Positions 58,654 through 64,000 of a stretch of 64,000 bases of DNA are shown one piece after another. The stretch covers positions 1 through 64,000 of the forward strand of contig NZ_JAAMRE010000028.1 of the NCBI RefSeq assembly GCF_013522705.1. The letters are read 5' to 3'. The notes under the pieces are model-generated. The model was given only the letters and a program-made list of their open reading frames with translations, had not been told where the DNA came from and did no database searches. The translations under genes were made by a program, and so were the position numbers. Source of the DNA: Pseudomonas lurida (GTDB taxonomy: Bacteria; Pseudomonadota; Gammaproteobacteria; Pseudomonadales; Pseudomonadaceae). Numbering within the stretch: position 1 is the first letter of the stretch; every line of letters starts with the position of its first letter.

Positions 58654-60285
58654 TCAGGACTGGCGCAGCTCGTCGATGCTGATCTCGCGCATGCGAAACT
58701 TCTGGATCTTGCCGGTGACCGTCATCGGAAACTCATCGACAAACTTGAAATGCCGGGGCGTTTTGAAGTGCGCGATGCGGCCTTTGCACCAGGCTTGCAA
58801 CGTCAGCGCGTCGGCCACATGGCCTGGGTGAAGCTTGACCCAGGCAACAATTTCTTCACCGTAATGCGCATCGGGAATGCCGACTACCTGCACGTCGGCC
58901 ACCGCCGGGTGGGTGAAGAAAAACTCCTCCAGCTCGCGCGGGTACACGTTCTCGCCACCGCGAATGATCATGTCCTTGTTGCGCCCGGCGATGCACACGT
59001 AGCCCTGCTCGTCCATGGTCGCCAGGTCGCCGGTGTGCATCCAGCCGGCCTCGTCGATGGCCTCGCGGGTGCCTTCGGGGTTGTTCCAGTAGCCGAGCAT
59101 CACGCTGTAGCCGCGGGTACACAGTTCGCCGATTTCACCGCGCGCCACGGTGTTGCCGTCGGCGTCGACGATCTTGTTTTCCAGTTGCGGCTGGGTGCGG
59201 CCGACGGTGGTAACACGGCGCTCAAGGTCGTCATTCGGCCCGGTCTGCAAAGACACCGGGCTGGTTTCGGTCATGCCGTAAGCGATCTGCACTTCGCCCA
59301 TGTGCAATTCGGCGATAACCCGGCGCATCACCTCGATGGGGCACGTGGCCCCGGCCATGATGCCGGTGCGCAGGCTGGACAGCTCGAACTCGCCCCGCCG
59401 TGGGTGATCGAGCATCGCAATAAACATGGTGGGCACGCCGTACAGGCCGGTGGCGCGTTCTTCGGCGACGGCGGTGAGGGTCAGCAGGGGGTCGAAAGCG
59501 TCGTTCGGGTAAATCATGGCCGTGCCATGGGTGATACAGCCTAGGTTGCCCATCACCATGCCGAAACAATGATAAAGCGGCACCGGGATCACCAGCCGAT
59601 CCCGGGCGGTCAGGCCGAGGCTTTCACCGACCATATAGCCGTTGTTGAGAATGTTGTGATGACTGAGAGTGGCGCCTTTGGGAAAACCGGTCGTGCCGGA
59701 GGTGTACTGAATATTGACGGCTTGATCGAAATGCAGGGTGGCCTGGCGCTGGTGCAGATGTTCGGGCGGCACGCCTGTGCCGAGGTCGGCCAGTGTCGAC
59801 CAGGGCGTAAAGCCTGCCGGCGGGTTGGGGTCGAGGCTGATGATGCCGCGCAGGTCGGGCTTCAATTCCTGGAGCATCGCGTGATAATCGGAACCCTTGA
59901 ATGCACCGGCGCACACCAGCCATTGGCAACCGGACTGCTTGAGTACGTAGTCCAACTCACTGCTGCGGTATGCCGGGTTGATATTGACCAGGATCACCCC
60001 GAGCTTGGCGCTGGCGATCTGGCTGATCAGCCATTCGGCGCAGTTCGGCGCCCAGATGCCCAGGCGGTCGCCGGTCTGCAGGCCAAGGGCGAGGAAAGCC
60101 CGCGCATGCAGGTCCACGGTGTCGGCCAGTTGTCGCCAGGTATAACGCCGTGACTGATGGCGCACCACCAGCGCTTCACCATCAGGGTAGCGCGCTACTG
60201 TCTGATCGAAGGCCTGGCCGATGGTCATGGCCAGTAAGGTCTTGTCCTGGGAGCCACGGCTGTAGCTCTGAAGTGGTTGATCCAT
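58654..60285 (-). CDS. AMP-binding acyl-CoA synthetase (ACSF2-like) divergent from liuA
   Basis: A 543-residue adenylate-forming ligase with all motifs: P-loop YTSGTTGFPKGATLSHHN, the gate region YHCFGMVMGN, A5 AYGMTETSPV, A7 GWMHTGDLATMDEQGYVCIA, A8 GRNKDMIIRGGENVYPRELE and the catalytic Lys in VTGKIQKFRMRE. It probably activates a medium- or branched-chain acid feeding the liu pathway. It is divergent from liuA and shares the promoter region with two LiuR-type sites, so LiuR control is likely. Its frame is intact, in contrast to the reduced relative at 13096. Confidence 0.9.
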   Translation of the reverse strand: MDQPLQSYSRGSQDKTLLAMTIGQAFDQTVARYPDGEALVVRHQSRRYTWRQLADTVDLHARAFLALGLQTGDRLGIWAPNCAEWLISQIASAKLGVILVNINPAYRSSELDYVLKQSGCQWLVCAGAFKGSDYHAMLQELKPDLRGIISLDPNPPAGFTPWSTLADLGTGVPPEHLHQRQATLHFDQAVNIQYTSGTTGFPKGATLSHHNILNNGYMVGESLGLTARDRLVIPVPLYHCFGMVMGNLGCITHGTAMIYPNDAFDPLLTLTAVAEERATGLYGVPTMFIAMLDHPRRGEFELSSLRTGIMAGATCPIEVMRRVIAELHMGEVQIAYGMTETSPVSLQTGPNDDLERRVTTVGRTQPQLENKIVDADGNTVARGEIGELCTRGYSVMLGYWNNPEGTREAIDEAGWMHTGDLATMDEQGYVCIAGRNKDMIIRGGENVYPRELEEFFFTHPAVADVQVVGIPDAHYGEEIVAWVKLHPGHVADALTLQAWCKGRIAHFKTPRHFKFVDEFPMTVTGKIQKFRMREISIDELRQS

Positions 60286-60312
60286 AACGACCCCTGTTAT
60301 CTTTTTTGTAGG

Positions 60313-60370
60313 TTGACGTAAACGTAAACTACGATTGACAGCGCCTTAACGCAAGCTTACGTTAACGTAA
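60313..60370. promoter_or_regulatory. Two LiuR-type sites between acs and liuA
   Basis: TTGACGTAAACGTAAA (60313-60328) and the perfect palindrome TTACGTTAACGTAA (60357-60370) share the ACGT-N2-ACGT core with the site upstream of liuR (50196-50211). One lies nearer each divergent start, fitting control of both the synthetase gene and liuABC by LiuR. Confidence 0.8.
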
Positions 60371-60435
60371 AGGTGAGCGCCCTCCTCCTGGCGCCCGACC
60401 CACAACAACAACGCTCACATTTAAGGTGCCTGTCC

Positions 60436-61599
60436 ATGAGTTACCCGTCCCTGAACTTCGCCCTCGGCGAAACCATTGACATGCTGCGCGACCAGGTGCA
60501 GTCCTTCGTGGCCAAGGAGATCGCACCCCGCGCAGCGCAAATCGACAGCGACAACCTGTTCCCCGCCGACCTGTGGCGCAAATTCGGAGACATGGGCCTG
60601 CTGGGCATCACCGTGCCGGAAGAGTACGGCGGCGCCGGCTTGGGTTACCTGGCGCATGTGGTGGCCATGGAAGAAATCAGCCGTGGCTCGGCGTCGGTGG
60701 CGTTGTCCTACGGCGCCCACTCCAATCTCTGCGTGAACCAGATCAACCGCAACGGCAACCATGAGCAGAAGCTCAAATACCTGCCGCGGTTGATCAGCGG
60801 CGAACACGTCGGCGCCCTGGCCATGAGCGAGCCGAACGCCGGCTCCGACGTGGTCTCGATGAAGCTGCGCGCCGACAGACGCGGCGACCATTACGTGCTC
60901 AACGGCAGCAAGACCTGGATCACCAACGGCCCCGACGCCAGCACCTACGTGATCTACGCCAAGACCGACCTGGAAAAAGGCCCTCACGGCATCACCGCGT
61001 TCATTGTCGAGCGCGATTGGAAGGGTTTCAGCCGCAGTAACAAGTTCGACAAATTGGGCATGCGCGGCTCCAACACCTGCGAGCTGTTTTTCGATGACGT
61101 CGAAGTACCCGAAGACAACATCCTCGGCGTGCTCAACGGCGGCGTGAAAGTGCTGATGAGCGGCCTGGACTATGAACGCGTGGTGCTCTCCGGCGGCCCC
61201 ACCGGGATCATGCAGGCGTGCATGGACCTGATCGTGCCGTACATCCACGACCGCAAGCAGTTCGGCCAGAGCATCGGCGAATTCCAGCTGATCCAGGGCA
61301 AGGTCGCCGACATGTACACCCAGCTCAACGCCAGCCGCGCCTACCTGTATGCCGTGGCCCAGGCCTGCGAACGCGGCGAGACCACGCGCAAGGACGCCGC
61401 CGGGGTGATCCTCTACAGCGCCGAACGCGCCACGCAAATGGCCCTGGACGCGATCCAGATTCTCGGCGGCAACGGCTACATCAACGAGTTCCCCGCCGGT
61501 CGCCTGTTGCGCGACGCCAAGCTGTACGAAATCGGCGCCGGCACCAGTGAGATCCGGCGGATGCTGATCGGTCGCGAACTGTTCAACGAAACTCGCTGA
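60436..61599 (+). CDS. liuA: Isovaleryl-CoA dehydrogenase
   Basis: A 387-residue FAD enzyme oxidising isovaleryl-CoA to 3-methylcrotonyl-CoA. Blocks include LGITVPEEYGGAGLGYLAHV, AMSEPNAGSDVVSMKLRADR, YVLNGSKTWITNGPDASTYV and FDKLGMRGSNTCELFFDDVE. The catalytic Glu region LSGLDYERVVLSGGPTGIMQ marks isovaleryl-CoA dehydrogenases. I chose the ATG at 60436 (MSYPSLNFALG). It heads liuA-liuB-liuC, with two LiuR-type sites upstream. Confidence 0.94.
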   Translation: MSYPSLNFALGETIDMLRDQVQSFVAKEIAPRAAQIDSDNLFPADLWRKFGDMGLLGITVPEEYGGAGLGYLAHVVAMEEISRGSASVALSYGAHSNLCVNQINRNGNHEQKLKYLPRLISGEHVGALAMSEPNAGSDVVSMKLRADRRGDHYVLNGSKTWITNGPDASTYVIYAKTDLEKGPHGITAFIVERDWKGFSRSNKFDKLGMRGSNTCELFFDDVEVPEDNILGVLNGGVKVLMSGLDYERVVLSGGPTGIMQACMDLIVPYIHDRKQFGQSIGEFQLIQGKVADMYTQLNASRAYLYAVAQACERGETTRKDAAGVILYSAERATQMALDAIQILGGNGYINEFPAGRLLRDAKLYEIGAGTSEIRRMLIGRELFNETR

Positions 61600-61610
61600 G
61601 GGCACGCGCC

Positions 61611-63218
61611 ATGGCCACCTTGCACACCCAGCTCAACCCGCGCTCGGCGGAGTTCGCCAGCAACAGCGCGGCGATGCGCCAACAGGTCGACGCCCTGCAT
61701 TCCCTGCTTGCTCAGGTCCAGCAAGGCGGCGGCGCCAAGGCTCAGGAGCGGCATACCTCACGGGGCAAACTGTTACCGCGTGAACGCATCAATCGCCTGC
61801 TCGACCCCGGCTCGCCGTTTCTGGAACTCAGCCAACTCGCCGCCTATCAGGTTTACGGCGAAGACGTGCCCGCCGCCGGGGTGATCGCCGGGATCGGGCG
61901 CGTGGAAGGCGTGGAGTGCATGATCGTGGCCAACGACGCCACGGTCAAAGGCGGCTCCTACTACCCGCTGACCGTGAAAAAACACCTGCGCGCCCAGACC
62001 ATCGCCGAGCAGAATCGCCTGCCGTGCATCTACTTGGTGGACTCCGGCGGCGCCAACCTGCCGCGTCAGGACGAGGTGTTTCCCGACCGCGAGCACTTTG
62101 GGCGGATCTTTTTCAACCAGGCCAATATGAGCGCCCAAGGCATCCCGCAGATCGCCGTGGTAATGGGCTCATGCACCGCCGGCGGCGCCTACGTGCCGGC
62201 CATGGCCGACGAAGCCATCATGGTGCGCCAACAGGCCACGATCTTTCTGGCCGGCCCGCCGTTGGTAAAGGCCGCCACCGGGGAAGTGGTCAGTGCCGAA
62301 GACCTCGGCGGCGCTGATGTGCACTGCAGGATCTCCGGCGTGGCCGACCACTATGCCGACAGCGATGAACACGCCCTGGCCTTGGCGCGACGCAGCGTGG
62401 CCAACCTGAATTGGCGCAAACAGGGCCAGTTGCTGCAACGCACACCGGTGGCGCCGTTGTATAGCGCCGAGGAGCTATACGGCGTGATTCCGGCCGACGC
62501 CAAGCAGCCGTTCGATGTGCGTGAAGTGATTGCGCGCCTGGTCGACGGCTCGGTGTTCGATGAGTTCAAGGCGCTGTTCGGCACCACGCTGGTGTGCGGT
62601 TTCGCCCACCTGCACGGCTACCCGATTGCGATCCTGGCCAACAACGGCATTCTGTTTGCCGAAGCCGCGCAAAAAGGCGCGCACTTTATCGAACTGGCTT
62701 GTCAGCGTGGGATTCCGCTGCTGTTTCTGCAGAACATCACCGGTTTTATGGTCGGCCAGAAATATGAGGCCGGCGGCATTGCCAAGCACGGCGCCAAACT
62801 GGTTACGGCAGTGGCGTGCGCCAAGGTGCCGAAATTCACCGTGATCCTCGGCGGCAGCTTTGGCGCCGGTAACTACGGGATGTGCGGCCGCGCCTATGAC
62901 CCGCGCTTTTTGTGGATGTGGCCGAATGCACGCATCGGCGTGATGGGCGCCGAACAGGCAGCCGGGGTACTGGTGCAGGTCAAGCGCGAGCAGGCCGAAC
63001 GCGCGGGCGCCGGGTTCAGTGCCGAGGAAGAAGCGGCGATCAAGCAGCCGATCCTCGACCAGTACGAAACCCAGGGGCACCCCTACTATTCCAGCGCACG
63101 CCTGTGGGATGACGGCGTCATCGACCCGTTGCAGACCCGCGACGTACTGGCCATGGCCCTGTCCGCGGCCCTGAACGCCCCCATCGAGCCGAGCCGCTTC
63201 GGCGTGTTCCGCATGTAA
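61611..63218 (+). CDS. liuB: Methylcrotonyl-CoA carboxylase, carboxyltransferase (beta) subunit
   Basis: A 535-residue carboxyltransferase. It transfers CO2 from biotin to 3-methylcrotonyl-CoA. Conserved blocks are ARGKLLPRERINRLLDPGSP (as SRGKLLPRER), VDSGGANLPRQDEVFPDREH, MGSCTAGGAYVPAMADE, GGADVHCRISGVADHYADSD and NITGFMVGQKYEAGGIAKHG. Length equals that of P. aeruginosa LiuB. It lies 11 bases after liuA. The biotin-bearing LiuD partner should follow liuC beyond the window. Confidence 0.95.
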   Translation: MATLHTQLNPRSAEFASNSAAMRQQVDALHSLLAQVQQGGGAKAQERHTSRGKLLPRERINRLLDPGSPFLELSQLAAYQVYGEDVPAAGVIAGIGRVEGVECMIVANDATVKGGSYYPLTVKKHLRAQTIAEQNRLPCIYLVDSGGANLPRQDEVFPDREHFGRIFFNQANMSAQGIPQIAVVMGSCTAGGAYVPAMADEAIMVRQQATIFLAGPPLVKAATGEVVSAEDLGGADVHCRISGVADHYADSDEHALALARRSVANLNWRKQGQLLQRTPVAPLYSAEELYGVIPADAKQPFDVREVIARLVDGSVFDEFKALFGTTLVCGFAHLHGYPIAILANNGILFAEAAQKGAHFIELACQRGIPLLFLQNITGFMVGQKYEAGGIAKHGAKLVTAVACAKVPKFTVILGGSFGAGNYGMCGRAYDPRFLWMWPNARIGVMGAEQAAGVLVQVKREQAERAGAGFSAEEEAAIKQPILDQYETQGHPYYSSARLWDDGVIDPLQTRDVLAMALSAALNAPIEPSRFGVFRM

Positions 63219-63232
63219 ATGGAGCTGCACCC

Positions 63233-64000
63233 ATGAGCGATTTCAATACCCTCGAACTGATCACCGACCGCCGTGGCTTTGCCACGCTGTGGCTCAGTCG
63301 TGAAGCCAAGAACAACGCATTTAACGCCGAGATGATCCGCGAATTGATCATCGCCCTCGACCAGGTGCAGGGCGACGGCTCCCTGCGGTTTCTGCTGCTG
63401 CGCGGACGCGGCAAGCACTTCAGCGCCGGGGCCGACCTGGCCTGGATGCAGCAATCGGCCGAGCTGGATTACCACACCAATCTCGACGACGCCCGCGAAC
63501 TGGCGGAACTGATGTACAACTTGGCCAAGCTGAAAATCCCCACCCTGGCAGTGGTGCAAGGTGCAGCCTACGGCGGCGCCCTGGGCCTGATCAGTTGTTG
63601 CGACATGGCTATCGGCGCCGACGATGCGCAGTTCTGCCTGTCGGAAGTGCGCATCGGCCTGGCGCCGGCGGTGATCAGCCCCTTCGTGGTGCAGGCCATC
63701 GGCGAACGCGCGGCGCGGCGCTATGCCTTGACCGCCGAGCGCTTTGGCGGCCAGCGCGCGCGTGAAATCGGCCTGCTGGCGGAAAGCTACCCGGCGGACG
63801 AGCTGGACATTCACGTCGAACATTGGATAGCCAATCTGCTGCACAACAGCCCGGCCGCGATGCGCGCCAGCAAGGACCTGTTGCGCGAAGTCGGCCATGG
63901 CGCCCTCACCCCGGCATTGCGCCGCTACTGCGAAAACGCCATCGCCCGCATCCGCGTCAGCGCCGAGGGGCAGGAAGGCTTGCGCGCCTTTCTGCAGAAG
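63233..64000 (+). CDS. liuC: 3-Methylglutaconyl-CoA hydratase (enoyl-CoA hydratase family), 3' end beyond window
   Basis: 256 codons are visible, and the frame is still open at base 64000; family members have about 265-272 residues. It starts at ATG 63233, 14 bases after liuB with GGAG upstream. Crotonase motifs are GRGKHFSAGADLAWMQQSAE and VQGAAYGGALGLISCCDMAI (oxyanion hole), then FCLSEVRIGLAPAVISPFVV. It hydrates 3-methylglutaconyl-CoA to HMG-CoA, the substrate of LiuE encoded 12 kb away. Confidence 0.92.
   Translation, partial: MSDFNTLELITDRRGFATLWLSREAKNNAFNAEMIRELIIALDQVQGDGSLRFLLLRGRGKHFSAGADLAWMQQSAELDYHTNLDDARELAELMYNLAKLKIPTLAVVQGAAYGGALGLISCCDMAIGADDAQFCLSEVRIGLAPAVISPFVVQAIGERAARRYALTAERFGGQRAREIGLLAESYPADELDIHVEHWIANLLHNSPAAMRASKDLLREVGHGALTPALRRYCENAIARIRVSAEGQEGLRAFLQK

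Overview
The window looks like a chromosome segment from a fluorescent Pseudomonas (P. fluorescens group). The evidence is GC-rich coding sequence, many REP/REPIN elements of the P. fluorescens type, a CrcY-type small RNA beside the HMG-CoA lyase gene, a fused Mrp subunit A/B gene, a DUF6124 gene behind a C4-like antisense leader, and Pseudomonas-type liu (leucine degradation) genes. All functional calls come from reading the sequence and remembered family features; no database search was run.

Layout. 1-394: 5' part of an unknown gene leaving the left edge. 765-6478: a TetR-type regulator divergent from a four-gene MacB-type tripartite exporter (ATPase, permease, outer-membrane factor, adaptor). 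6520-6832: two tandem copies of a four-hairpin repeat plus a REP. 6855-17026: one long minus-strand operon that joins sulfur-acquisition flavoenzymes (SfnB and DszA/NtaA families) to a branched-chain-amino-acid-type ABC transporter and an FAD/NAD(P) oxidoreductase. It also holds two enzyme-derived genes that have lost their catalytic segments, and one gene whose stop has been displaced by a REPIN. 17181-18767: XRE-cupin regulator divergent from an EamA permease. 18942-24981: six-gene Mrp Na+/H+ antiporter operon. 25094-29130: HxlR regulator, SDR, short signal peptidase I, DHFR-like protein, PepE-like peptidase, and the C4-like RNA/DUF6124 unit. 29355-33961: glnS-cysS divergent from ppiB-lpxH. 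34056-38724: MarR-controlled EmrAB-type tripartite pump with twin operators. 38945-44343: tamA-tamB. 44408-49031: GNAT, exonuclease III, a PstS-OmpA fusion, more repeats and an acyl-CoA dehydrogenase. 49183-64000: LysR regulator, then the liu locus.

The liu locus is split. liuR-liuE (50253-51561) lies 9 kb from an acyl-CoA synthetase gene divergent from liuA-liuB-liuC (58654-64000, running off the right edge). Matching ACGT-N2-ACGT palindromes, as expected for LiuR, occur at both ends. Between the two parts lie crcY with an RpoN promoter and CbrB-like site (51582-52099), a 1699-residue LRR-NEL protein with the Cys-x-Asp motif of bacterial E3 ubiquitin ligases (52112-57211), and a close homolog of the P. 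syringae ethylene-forming enzyme with all recalled active-site residues (57577-58632). A ubiquitin-ligase-type effector next to an ethylene-forming enzyme is the most striking content of the window and suggests a host-interaction (probably plant) insert in a core catabolic locus.

Other notable items are the C4-like antisense switch with duplicated targets (28562-28784), the acyl-CoA-synthetase remnant without adenylation motifs (13096-13944), the stand-alone SfnB C-terminal domain (15491-15817), and the REPIN-encoded tail of the DszA-family enzyme (14004-15491).
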